The notes under the pieces were generated by a model. It had not been told where the DNA came from. It did no database searches and worked only from the letters and a program-made list of their open reading frames with translations. From JAYEJW01 sp034716535 (GTDB lineage: Bacteria; Pseudomonadota; Gammaproteobacteria; Chromatiales; Chromatiaceae): a stretch of DNA of 13,594 bases. The position numbers were made by a program, and so were the translations under genes. Shown in pieces: positions 6,908 through 13,594 of this stretch. Numbering within the stretch: position 1 is the first letter of the stretch; each line of letters opens with the position of its first letter. The stretch covers positions 1 to 13,594 of the forward strand of contig JAYEJW010000197.1 of assembly GCA_034716535.1 (NCBI GenBank), given 5' to 3'.

Positions 6908-8189
6908 CCGCAAGATACTGATTGACAAGCGCGATGGGGAGTTGATGCGGCAGCAGGTCCAGTACGTCGGCCCCGTTGTGGTGGAGCCGCTCGTGATGGC
7001 GGCGGCGCGCCTCGAGATATGCCTGAACGCCCAGGAAGCGCAGGGCCCCTTCCCGGCTCGCGACGGGGCTTGCCAGGGTACGATCCAAGATGGATTCCCG
7101 CAGGTCGGCGACGACAACCAGGTGGCGCCGACGCAGCAGCCGTATGGCGGACACGAGCTCCTCCTCGTCCTCGTCGCGGCTGTTCGTGAGCAATACGACC
7201 ATGGATCGCTGCGTCTGGGACTTCATCAGCTCGCGGGCGGCGAGGAGGGGATCGGACGCCTCCAGCGTGGGTTGCAGATCGTATATTGCGTTGAGCAGGC
7301 GGTTGACCGTATCCGGCTCCTTGCGCGGGGCGAACCAGCGCCTGGGGCCACCGTAGGTCATGAGGCCGACGGCGTCGCCCTGGCGCACGGCAACATAGGC
7401 CAAGAGCAGCAGGGCGTTGAGCGCCTCGTCCAGATGACCGCGGCCAAGCTCCGCGTGGCGCATACGCCGCCCGCAGTCGAGCAGAAACACGAGACGCTGG
7501 TCGCGCTCTTCCTGGTACTCCTTGGAAATGAGCTTGCGCACGCGCGACGTCGCCTTCCAGTCGATCTGGCGCAGGCTGTCGCCGCTGCGGTATTCGCGCA
7601 GTTGGTGAAACTCGGCGCCGCTGCCGCGTCGCTGCCGGAGCCGGACGCCGAGCTGGCCCAACCGGTCGTTCGTCGCGAGCAGCGTGTAGTGGCTGATTTC
7701 GGCGAAGTTGGGATAGACCCGGATCTGTGCGGGAAGTGGGACTGTCCGTCGCCTCGCCCAGAGGCCGAGCGGGGAGCGCAGCCGCAGGTCGCAGCCCGGG
7801 AGCTCGAAATCCCCGCGCTGCGGCGGACGCAGGCGGTACTCCAGGGATACCCGCTCGCCGCCTTCGAGGCGGAGCGTGCGGGGTAGGCCCGCAACCTCGA
7901 ATTCGGACGGATGCAGGTCATGGACCAGGATCCGGACTGGTTGCCGCGCAGGGTTTCCGATGCCGAGGCGCACCCTGCTCCAGACTCCGTGGGACAGCGT
8001 GTGGCTCATTCGCCGTTCCAGGCGTGGGGGCGGCAGCCGCAGAAGCCAGAGCAGATCCGCCAGCGCCGTGCCTCCCAGTGCCACGGCCGCGACCTGCCAC
8101 AGGGTCACTGCCGCGGGCCACCAGCTCGCGGCGATCCCGACCAGGGTCCAGGTACCGACGAGGACGACCAGAGGCCGTTCCGGCCGCAT
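6885..8189 (-). CDS. DUF58 domain protein, partner of MoxR
   Basis: This 434-residue membrane-anchored protein carries the DUF58 signature GAEFHQLREYRSGDSLRQID, followed by WKATSR, at about 191-216. A degenerate VWA-like domain follows (LLDCGRRM near 236-243, in place of a full DxSxS metal site). Two hydrophobic segments at about 8-25 and 30-50 anchor the N-terminus. DUF58 proteins occur directly downstream of MoxR ATPases and are thought to work with them in assembling or stress-protecting envelope or metalloenzyme complexes; the exact target is unknown. The ATG lies six bases after the moxR stop, so the two genes are translated from one message. The usual following transglutaminase-like or further VWA genes are not present. 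Immediately downstream is the plus-strand membrane-protein remnant, whose end overlaps this gene's last bases. Confidence 0.9.
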   Translation of the reverse strand: MRPERPLVVLVGTWTLVGIAASWWPAAVTLWQVAAVALGGTALADLLWLLRLPPPRLERRMSHTLSHGVWSRVRLGIGNPARQPVRILVHDLHPSEFEVAGLPRTLRLEGGERVSLEYRLRPPQRGDFELPGCDLRLRSPLGLWARRRTVPLPAQIRVYPNFAEISHYTLLATNDRLGQLGVRLRQRRGSGAEFHQLREYRSGDSLRQIDWKATSRVRKLISKEYQEERDQRLVFLLDCGRRMRHAELGRGHLDEALNALLLLAYVAVRQGDAVGLMTYGGPRRWFAPRKEPDTVNRLLNAIYDLQPTLEASDPLLAARELMKSQTQRSMVVLLTNSRDEDEEELVSAIRLLRRRHLVVVADLRESILDRTLASPVASREGALRFLGVQAYLEARRRHHERLHHNGADVLDLLPHQLPIALVNQYLAVKRAGAL

Positions 8190-8195
8190 CTTCGC

Positions 8196-9182
8196 TCAGG
8201 ACCGGGGCGCCGGGATGTTGGCGAGCAGGTCCGTCAGCACGTCGTCCGGCCGGTGACCCTCGATCTCCAGGTCCGCGGTCAATTTGATCCGGTGGCGCAG
8301 CACAGCCGGCGAGACCGACTTGACGTCGTCGGGGGTAACGAAACCGATGCCGCTGGCCAGCCCGTGCGCGCGGGCGGCACGGACGAGGGCGACGCTGGCC
8401 CGCGGGCCCGCCCCCGTTTCGATGCCCTGCCAGTCGCGAGTGGCGCGCACGATGCGCACGGCGTATTCCAGGATGCTGTGGTCCATCTCCAGGGCTGCCG
8501 CCACCGCCTGGAGATCGAGCACCTGCTGCGGGTCCATGACCTGCTCCACGCGCGAGACATCGAGCTGATCGCCGACGTGACCGTCGGTAACCTGTCGGAC
8601 GACGGCCAGCTCGTCTTCCGCGCTCGGGTAGTCGATGAAGACCTTGAGCAGGAAGCGGTCGAGCTGGGCCTGAGGCAAGGGGTAGGTACCCTCCTGTTCT
8701 ATGGGATTCTGGGTGGCAAGCACCAGAAAGGGAGGGGCCAGCTCATGCGCCCTGCCCTCGATCGTCACCTGCTGCTCCTGCATGGCCTCGAGCATGGCCG
8801 ACTGGGTCTTGGCCGGGGCCCGGTTGATCTCGTCACCGAGGAGCAGGTTGCAGAAAATGGGTCCGCGGCGGATGCGGAAGCTCTCCGACCTGGCGTCGAA
8901 CATGGCGTGACCCGTCACGTCGCTCGGCATCAGGTCCGGCGTGAACTGGATCCGCGAGTAGCGCCCTCCGACCGCCTGGGCCAGGCTGCGCACCAGGAGC
9001 GTTTTTCCGACCCCCGGCAGCCCTTCAACAAGCACGTGGCCCGCGGCGGTGAGCGCCACGATGACCTCCCGCACCGCGCCGCCTTGGCCCACCAGGGCGC
9101 GGCCGATCATCTCCTCCAAACGCCGAAACTGTCGGGCGGCGTCCTGCAGGCGTTGCTCCGTCTCGGGACTTGCTCGTGTCAC
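8196..9182 (-). CDS. MoxR-family AAA+ ATPase
   Basis: This 328-residue cytoplasmic ATPase is of the MoxR type. Walker A is GLPGVGKT (54-61), Walker B is LLLGDEIN (113-120) and sensor 1 lies in ATQNP (156-160), followed by the family's IEQEGTYPLPQAQLDRF. The C-terminal lid domain has the usual VTPDDV segment. MoxR proteins act as chaperone-like remodelling ATPases together with VWA or DUF58 partners. The start is a GTG at 9180-9182 with AGGAG seven bases ahead. It is the first gene of a two-gene unit with the DUF58 gene. Its upstream boundary abuts the broken response-regulator gene, so the present promoter lies in, or just downstream of, that remnant (9185-9240). Confidence 0.93.
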   Translation of the reverse strand: MTRASPETEQRLQDAARQFRRLEEMIGRALVGQGGAVREVIVALTAAGHVLVEGLPGVGKTLLVRSLAQAVGGRYSRIQFTPDLMPSDVTGHAMFDARSESFRIRRGPIFCNLLLGDEINRAPAKTQSAMLEAMQEQQVTIEGRAHELAPPFLVLATQNPIEQEGTYPLPQAQLDRFLLKVFIDYPSAEDELAVVRQVTDGHVGDQLDVSRVEQVMDPQQVLDLQAVAAALEMDHSILEYAVRIVRATRDWQGIETGAGPRASVALVRAARAHGLASGIGFVTPDDVKSVSPAVLRHRIKLTADLEIEGHRPDDVLTDLLANIPAPRS

Positions 9183-9239
9183 GAGGATCTCCTGTTGAAT
9201 CTTCTTATCTTGTTGATCGCCGGTCCCGGCCGTTCACCG

Positions 9240-9437
9240 CCCATGCCCTTCATGTTGAGATCGAGCAGGATCAGGTCCGGGTCCGGGTCCTGCGCCAGCC
9301 GTATCCCGCTTTCTCCGTCGGCCGCCTCCCCCTTCAGGTGCAGGGCCGGCTCCATGCCGATCAGATCCGCAACGCCCTTCCGGAAGAGGGGATGGTCGTC
9401 GATGATGATGACGGAGGTGCGGGCGCTCGCGTTCAAT
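9240..9437 (-). pseudogene. Truncated NarL-type response regulator (receiver fragment)
   Basis: The fragment starts at a TTG (9435-9437) that overlaps the TGA stop of the kinase frame (9433-9435), a typical coupled kinase-regulator arrangement. It encodes the first 65 or so residues of a NarL/FixJ-family receiver: the acidic pair in VIIIDDHPLFRKG, DGESGIRLA, and the phosphoacceptor strand DLILLDLNM. Similarity ends just after MKGMGG, near 9240; the frame then runs through unrelated sequence to a stop at 9179. The second half of the receiver and the whole LuxR-type DNA-binding domain are absent. A deletion seems to have joined this gene to the region upstream of moxR. It cannot bind DNA. Confidence 0.85.
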
Positions 9438-10329
9438 GCATGGCTCCAAGGCTTGCGGGGACGGAGGTCTCCGGGATTCCGGCGGACCTGTGTCTGAAGC
9501 ATAGTCTGACCCGGGTGCCGCCCCCAGGGGCCGACTCAACGTCGATCTCCCCGTCCAGACTCAGGGTGCGCTCGCGCATGATGGTCATACCGTAGGGACG
9601 GGCATGGTCCGTGTGTCGATCGATGCCGCCGCCGTCGTCTTCTACCTCCACCTCCAGGTTCCCGTCCAGGTCCCGAAGTGCGAGGCGCACCTTGGCGTGC
9701 CTTGCATTCGCGTGGCGGACCACGTTGGACAGGGCCTCGCGCACGATCTAAAGGACGTGGATCTCTTCGTTGGGCGTGAGCAGGGACGCGGGCAGCCGGT
9801 CGATGCGGCTTTCGGCGTTCTCTTCCAGTAGCCGAACCAGGGCGTCGATCTCTGCGACGAAGGCGTCCACGCCCGCGAGGTACTCCGCGCGCCGCAGGGC
9901 CTGGCTGCCGTGGGCGCCGTTGTCTGCGAGCAACCGGATGTGGCCCGCGAGCGGCGGTTTCATCGATTGCTCCCACAGCCCGGTGACCCGCTTGTATGCC
10001 TGGGTTACCTCGTCCTCTGTGCGTCCGGGGATGGCATTGACCAGGCGCGGGCTCTGCAGGCGCGATACGAACTCGTTCGCCAGCGCAGACGCCCTGGCTG
10101 CCCGATCGGGGGCGGGAACGCCCTCATCCGCAAGGGCCACACCGATGCGGTAGGACTGCATGCGCAAAGAGCCCGACTGTTTGATGGCGGTCGCCATGCC
10201 CTCTGTGGTTTCTGCGATGAACACCGAGCTAAGCATGCTCACCACCGCCGGCAGGACGACGGCGATCATCAGGAGTCCGATGCTGACGAGGATCGGTTTG
10301 CGGGCGAGGCGCTGAATCATGGCTCTCAT
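9433..10329 (-). pseudogene. narX: NarX-type nitrate/nitrite sensor kinase, internally deleted and with a nonsense codon
   Basis: The N-terminal part (start ATG 10327-10329, or ATG 10318-10320) has a first transmembrane helix (ILVSIGLLMIAVVLPAVVS) and the periplasmic ligand domain with a good NarX/NarQ P-box (IKQSGSLRMQSYR), whose arginines bind nitrate or nitrite in that family. After LEENAESRI, where the second membrane helix, HAMP, central and DHp regions should follow, the chain goes straight to LLTPNEEIHVL. Then comes TAG (9748-9750), and the same frame continues IVREALSNVVRHANA, the N-box of the ATPase domain, with a DDGGGID G1 box, to TGA at 9433-9435. Family members have glutamine (CAG) at the TAG position. 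The gene has therefore lost its phosphorylatable histidine region and carries a nonsense codon. It is divergent from the Crp/Fnr gene. Confidence 0.85.
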
Positions 10330-10469
10330 TGGACCAATGTCTAGCTGGAGCTCGGGGTCTGGAAAAGGGAATACCACCAAATAGCCCGAAGCTCCACTTC
10401 CAGTGCTTTCGTGGGCGCACGCCGCTGTGCAATAATCAGAGAAACAATGACCTATGTAGCTACCTCGCA

Positions 10470-10485
10470 TACCCCTAAAGGGGTA
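10470..10485. promoter_or_regulatory. Perfect 7-2-7 NarL-type operator
   Basis: TACCCCT-AA-AGGGGTA is an exact match to the NarL dimer consensus (heptamers TACYYMT as an inverted repeat with a two-base spacer). It lies in the 272-base divergent gap between the narX remnant (start 10329) and the Crp/Fnr gene (start 10602), 117 bases upstream of the latter. A second, imperfect heptamer (TACCTCG) begins at 10461. The rest of the gap holds no gene; a CAATAAT at about 10431-10437 is a possible -10 on the plus strand. Confidence 0.75.
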
Positions 10486-10601
10486 TTCCAGAATCTTTCT
10501 CTCGGATTTTTTTCGCCTTGCGCCCTGTAGGTTCGCCAATAGACTCTCAGTCGAATCCTTACCGACCGACCTTCCCCCGTCCCGGCTCCTATGCGCTTGA
10601 C

Positions 10602-11312
10602 ATGAACTCCGCCGCAAGAGAAGAGACCTTCGTTCCTCTGTTGTCTGACTTTCCCCTGTTCCGGGGGCTGAACGGCGAGCAACTTCGATTTCTCGCGGCG
10701 GAATGTTTTCCCCGGTCTGCGTCCAAGGGCTTTGTGGTGTGTGAGAAGGGGTCCTTCCTCGAGGGCTTCTTTGCCGTGCGTAAGGGTCGGGTGAAGCTGG
10801 CGGTGCTTACCGCGGAGGGCGCCGAGCGGGTGGTGCAGATCGTGCTTCCCGGTGACACCTTCGGCGAGGCGGTTGGCCTGCTCGATCGGCCCTCGCCCGT
10901 TTACGCTCAGGCCCTGTGCGATTCGGAGTTGCTCTTTTTCCGCGCTGACCGGGTTCGCGCGGCGGTAACGCGTTGGCCTGCGCTCGGCTTCCTGTTTCTC
11001 GAGAAGGCCTGTGAGCGCGTGTACGCTCTGTACCGGGACCTCGAGGCTTGCTGCCTGCAGTCGGCCCTACAACGTGTGGCGGGATTTCTGCTCGACAACC
11101 TCAGTTGCGGCCGCGGCCGCTTGCTCGAGGGCGCGCCGCAGGTGGTCCTGCCCGCCGGTAAGGCCGTGGTTGCCTCCCGCCTTAACCTGACGCCCGAGAC
11201 CTTCTCCCGCGAGCTTCGTCACCTGGTCGGCGAGGGCGTGATCAGTGTCGATCGCTCTGTCGTCCATGTCCATGCTCCCGACAGGCTGCAAGCGGCGGCC
11301 GCGCAGGATTGA
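10602..11312 (+). CDS. Crp/Fnr-family transcription regulator, FNR/DNR-type recognition helix
   Basis: This 236-residue regulator has an N-terminal cyclic-nucleotide-binding-like beta-roll (about 15-125, with GRVKLAVLT and LPGDTFGEAV), a long dimerisation helix (about 125-160) and a C-terminal winged helix (about 187-222). The recognition helix TPETFSRELR keeps the E-x-x-S-R pattern that in FNR and DNR contacts TTGAT half-sites. The N-terminal cysteine cluster of true FNR is missing, so direct oxygen sensing by a 4Fe-4S cluster is unlikely. A DNR/NnrR-like role (haem-based nitric oxide sensing) is possible but not shown. ATG 10602 is preferred because the longer frame from 10518 adds 28 residues without family character. 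No strong ribosome binding site is seen, and a four-codon ORF (10591-10605) overlaps the start. It sits directly upstream of the nap genes. Confidence 0.9.
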   Translation: MNSAAREETFVPLLSDFPLFRGLNGEQLRFLAAECFPRSASKGFVVCEKGSFLEGFFAVRKGRVKLAVLTAEGAERVVQIVLPGDTFGEAVGLLDRPSPVYAQALCDSELLFFRADRVRAAVTRWPALGFLFLEKACERVYALYRDLEACCLQSALQRVAGFLLDNLSCGRGRLLEGAPQVVLPAGKAVVASRLNLTPETFSRELRHLVGEGVISVDRSVVHVHAPDRLQAAAAQD

Positions 11313-11322
11313 TCTGGATCAG
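11309..11322. promoter_or_regulatory. FNR/DNR-like box 1 (upstream)
   Basis: TTGAT-CTGG-ATCAG differs from the FNR consensus TTGAT-N4-ATCAA at one base. It overlaps the stop codon of the Crp/Fnr gene and lies 39 bases upstream, centre to centre, of the second box. Confidence 0.6.
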
Positions 11323-11347
11323 GAGATGGGTTGGCGCTTGGAGAAAC

Positions 11348-11361
11348 TTGATCTGACTCAA
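11348..11361. promoter_or_regulatory. FNR/DNR-like box 2 (nap promoter)
   Basis: TTGAT-CTGA-CTCAA matches the FNR consensus except for one base. If it acts at -41.5, as in class II FNR promoters, the start of transcription falls near 11396 and the -10 region at 11384-11389, which reads TATTTA. That spacing supports it as the activator site for napF. Confidence 0.65.
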
Positions 11362-11414
11362 GAAGCGAGGCTCGACGGAGGAGTATTTAGTATTGCTCCG
11401 AGCCTTTATCCGAC

Positions 11415-11945
11415 ATGAGCCAACAGAGAACGCCGGGTATCTCGCGCAGACAACTCTTCCTCGGAGATCTCCGCGGAGATCAAACGTCAGTGCGCCCTCC
11501 ATGGGCGGCCGCCGAAGATGCCTTCCTCACCGGCTGCGACCGCTGCGGCGACTGTATTTCTTCCTGTCCCGAGCGGGTCATTCGGCTCGGCGACGGCGGG
11601 TTTCCCGAAGTGGACTTCGCCACCGGCGGCTGCAGCTTCTGCGGTGAATGCGCCGCTGCCTGCCGCGGGAAAGCGCTCACGGGCGATCCCGAGCATGACC
11701 GGCCCTGGGGGCTGGTCGCAGAGATCAGTGGCAACTGTCTGGCCCATGGCGGGGTCGTTTGCCGTTCCTGCGGAGAGGTCTGCGACGAGCGGGCCATCCG
11801 TTTCAGGCTGCGCGTGGGCGGTGCTGCCGAGCCGTTGCTCCACGCCGATCGCTGCACAGGTTGCGGAATGTGCTTCGGCGTCTGTCCCGTGCGAGCGGTG
11901 AAGCTGACTGCGACCGGGCAGCGCAATCCGGCGACGGCAGGGTGA
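11415..11945 (+). CDS. napF: NapF, ferredoxin-type protein of periplasmic nitrate reductase
   Basis: This 176-residue cytoplasmic iron-sulfur protein is thought to help load the 4Fe-4S cluster of NapA before its export. Three 4Fe-4S motifs are complete: C41, C44, C47, C51 (CDRCGDCISSCP); C73, C76, C79, C83; and C147, C150, C153, C157 (CTGCGMCFGVCP). The CRSCGEVC stretch (116-123), together with C108, is the extra cysteine group typical of NapF. The N-terminus has the short RRQLFLG segment usual in the family, and there is no signal peptide. The start ATG 11415 lacks a good ribosome binding site. It is the first gene of napF-napD-napA, 13 bases ahead of napD, behind two FNR/DNR-like boxes. Confidence 0.93.
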   Translation: MSQQRTPGISRRQLFLGDLRGDQTSVRPPWAAAEDAFLTGCDRCGDCISSCPERVIRLGDGGFPEVDFATGGCSFCGECAAACRGKALTGDPEHDRPWGLVAEISGNCLAHGGVVCRSCGEVCDERAIRFRLRVGGAAEPLLHADRCTGCGMCFGVCPVRAVKLTATGQRNPATAG

Positions 11946-11958
11946 GAGATTTCGGACC

Positions 11959-12231
11959 ATGAATATTTGCAGTCTCGTTGTCCATGCCAGGCCTGAAGAG
12001 AGGCAAGCGGTGGAGTCGCGCTTGCTGGATCTGCCCGGTTTGGAGATCCATGGCGTCCAGGCCGAGGGCAAGCTTGTCGTGACGGTGGAAGACACCGAGC
12101 AGTCCCTGGCGGCGGACACCATGATGGCGATCAACGATGTGAAGGGCGTGCTCAACGCCGTACTCATTTACCACTACGGTGGAGACGAACCACTGGCAGA
12201 GGAGGTCATCCGTGAACGTAACTCGACGTGA
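11959..12231 (+). CDS. napD: NapD, chaperone of the NapA Tat signal peptide
   Basis: This 90-residue cytoplasmic protein opens with MNICSLVVHARPE, the typical NapD start, and has the ferredoxin-like fold expected (GLEIHGV, KLVVTVE, INDVKGVLNAVLIYHY). NapD binds the twin-arginine signal of NapA and holds back export until the cofactor is inserted. The length is normal for the family (about 80-110). Its 3' end overlaps the napA start by 20 bases, which points to coupled translation of chaperone and client. Confidence 0.93.
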   Translation: MNICSLVVHARPEERQAVESRLLDLPGLEIHGVQAEGKLVVTVEDTEQSLAADTMMAINDVKGVLNAVLIYHYGGDEPLAEEVIRERNST

Positions 12232-13594
12232 TTTCATCAAGGCGCAGGCGGCGGCTGCCGCGGCCGCGGCAGCGGGTGTCACCCTTCCGGCAGCGACATC
12301 CGCGCTGGCGGCCGAGGGCGACGAAGGTATCCGTTGGGACAAGGCGGCCTGCCGCTATTGCGGCACCGGCTGCAGCGTGCTGGTCGGGGTCAAGGACGAC
12401 AGGGTCGTGGCCAGCCAGGGCGATCCCGACGCGCCGGTGAACAGAGGGCTCAACTGCATCAAAGGCTATTTTCTGCCCAAGATTCTGTATGGCAAGGACC
12501 GCCTCACCCAGCCGCTGTTGCGCAAGAAGGGCGGCAAGTATGCGAAGGACGGCAAGTTCGAGGCCGTCTCCTGGGACGAGGCCTTCGACGTCATGGCCCA
12601 GCAGTGGAAGACGAGCATCGCCAGGAGCATGGAGGAGAACAAGGGCAAACCCGTCGAGGAACTCACCTCCCGCGTCGGCATGTTCGGTTCCGGCCAGTGG
12701 ACCGTGTGGGAAGGCTACGCCGCTTCCAAGCTGATGAAGGCCGGCCTGCGGTCCAACAATCTCGACCCCAACGCCCGCCACTGCATGGCCTCCGCGGTGG
12801 GTGCCTTCATGCGTGCCTTCGGCATCGACGAGCCTATGGGCTGCTACGATGACCTGGAGCATGCCGACGTGTTCGTGCTCTGGGGGGCGAACATGGCGGA
12901 GATGCACCCCATCCTGTGGTCACGCCTCACCGATACCCGTCTGACCAGGCCGGGCTGCGAGGTGCACGTGCTCTCCACCTACGAGCACCGCTGTTTCGAG
13001 CTGGCGGACAACCCGCTCGTGTTCACACCGCAGACGGATCTGGCGATCCTCAACTACATCGCCAATTACATCATCCAGAACAAGGCCTACAACCAGGAGT
13101 TTATCGACAAGCACGTCAACTTCACCAAGACGCCCACCGATATCGGCTACGGGCTGCGTCCGGAGGACCCGCGTGAGAAGGCGGCCAAGAATGCGGGAAA
13201 GGGCAAGCTCGCGAAGATCAGCTTCGAGGAATACGCCAAGTCGGTAGAGCCCTACACGCTGGATTACGCCTCTGAGCTTTCCGGTGTGCCCAAGGAGAAC
13301 CTGGAGCGCCTGGCCAAGGTCTACGCGGACCCGAACAAGAAGGTCAGCTCCTACTGGACCATGGGCTTCAACCAGCACACCCGAGGCGTGTGGGTGAATG
13401 GTCTTCTGTACAACGTGCACCTGCTGATGGGCAAGATCTCCGAGCCCGGCAACAGCCCCTTCTCCCTCACCGGCCAGCCGTCCGCCTGCGGTACCGCCCG
13501 CGAGGTGGGTACCTTCGCCCACCGCCTGCCCGCCGACCTGGTGGTGAAGAAGAAGCCCCACCGCGATTTTTCGGAGAAGACCTGGAAGCTGCCC
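12212..13594 (+). CDS. napA: NapA, catalytic subunit of periplasmic nitrate reductase (5' part, runs off the edge)
   Basis: NapA reduces nitrate to nitrite in the periplasm at a Mo-bis(molybdopterin guanine dinucleotide) centre. The 461 residues present cover about half of the usual 830. The start is a GTG (12212-12214) with AGAGGAGG ahead, inside the end of napD. A Tat signal follows: TRRDFIK, an unusually uniform alanine run (nine in a row, 13-21) and cleavage near SALA. The 4Fe-4S cluster ligands are C47, C50, C54 (CRYCGTGC) and C82, and K84 in NCIKGYF is the electron-relay lysine. C191 in ARHCMASAV is the molybdenum ligand. Later motifs NQHTRGVWVNG and LTGQPSACGTAREVG are intact. The frame is open to the last base. 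napG/H/B/C or similar are expected beyond the window. Confidence 0.96.
   Translation, partial: MNVTRRDFIKAQAAAAAAAAAGVTLPAATSALAAEGDEGIRWDKAACRYCGTGCSVLVGVKDDRVVASQGDPDAPVNRGLNCIKGYFLPKILYGKDRLTQPLLRKKGGKYAKDGKFEAVSWDEAFDVMAQQWKTSIARSMEENKGKPVEELTSRVGMFGSGQWTVWEGYAASKLMKAGLRSNNLDPNARHCMASAVGAFMRAFGIDEPMGCYDDLEHADVFVLWGANMAEMHPILWSRLTDTRLTRPGCEVHVLSTYEHRCFELADNPLVFTPQTDLAILNYIANYIIQNKAYNQEFIDKHVNFTKTPTDIGYGLRPEDPREKAAKNAGKGKLAKISFEEYAKSVEPYTLDYASELSGVPKENLERLAKVYADPNKKVSSYWTMGFNQHTRGVWVNGLLYNVHLLMGKISEPGNSPFSLTGQPSACGTAREVGTFAHRLPADLVVKKKPHRDFSEKTWKLP

Noticed and set aside
6942..7886. 314-codon plus-strand ORF opposite the DUF58 gene
   Set aside because: Antisense shadow; the DUF58 signature is on the minus strand.
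7911..9497. 528-codon plus-strand ORF opposite the moxR-DUF58 genes
   Set aside because: Antisense shadow of two well-supported genes; no recognisable motif.
10591..10605. Four-codon ORF overlapping the Crp/Fnr start as a regulatory leader peptide
   Set aside because: Too short and without a ribosome binding site or attenuator structure; the overlap is probably chance.
12206..12907. Minus-strand ORF opposite napA
   Set aside because: Antisense shadow; napA is firmly supported on the plus strand by its cluster, lysine and molybdenum-ligand motifs.

Overview
The window is about 13.6 kb of mostly GC-rich proteobacterial DNA. It most resembles a gammaproteobacterial respiratory generalist or sulfur oxidiser. 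That placement is inferred from gene content (periplasmic nitrate reductase in the order napF-napD-napA, a NorD/CbbO-type VWA protein, a multihaem cytochrome c, a DUF302 protein, an Uma2-type fragment and a NarX/NarL-type remnant), not from a marker gene.

Left part (1-3300). The first 330 bases hold at most a weak coding signal running off the edge. At 327-486 lies a decayed copy of the 3' end of a norD-like gene. A more AT-rich stretch (about 490-1170) follows, with a small cysteine-rich ORF closed by a textbook terminator, and then a secreted tetrahaem cytochrome c (1363-3219). Centre-left (3301-5964): an intact NorD/CbbO-like VWA gene on the minus strand, convergent with the cytochrome and separated from it by a probable bidirectional terminator; a short CGCGAAG repeat; and an Uma2-family pseudogene that keeps its N- and C-terminal ends but has lost the core. 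Centre (6019-9182): a secreted DUF302 protein, a plus-strand remnant of a two-helix membrane protein, and a minus-strand pair encoding a MoxR AAA+ ATPase and a DUF58 protein.

Right part (9240-13594). This is a nitrate-respiration locus. A NarX-type sensor kinase on the minus strand has lost its central region and carries an in-frame TAG where the family normally has a glutamine. Its partner NarL-type response regulator is cut off just after the phosphoacceptor region. Divergent from these is an intact Crp/Fnr-family regulator whose recognition helix is of the FNR/DNR type. A perfect 7-2-7 NarL palindrome lies in the divergent gap. Downstream of the regulator, two FNR/DNR-like boxes precede napF, napD and a napA that runs off the right edge. 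NapF is the Fe-S maturation protein, NapD the chaperone of the NapA Tat signal, and NapA the catalytic Mo-bisMGD subunit.

The strongest theme is erosion. Four separate loci (norD copy, Uma2, two-helix membrane protein, narXL) are truncated or internally deleted next to intact genes. The regulatory reading is that nap control has passed from a now dead local NarXL pair to the Crp/Fnr-type regulator, while the NarL operator persists. I did not find a clearly new multi-gene system. The least explained intact genes are the cysteine-rich small protein and the tetrahaem cytochrome.
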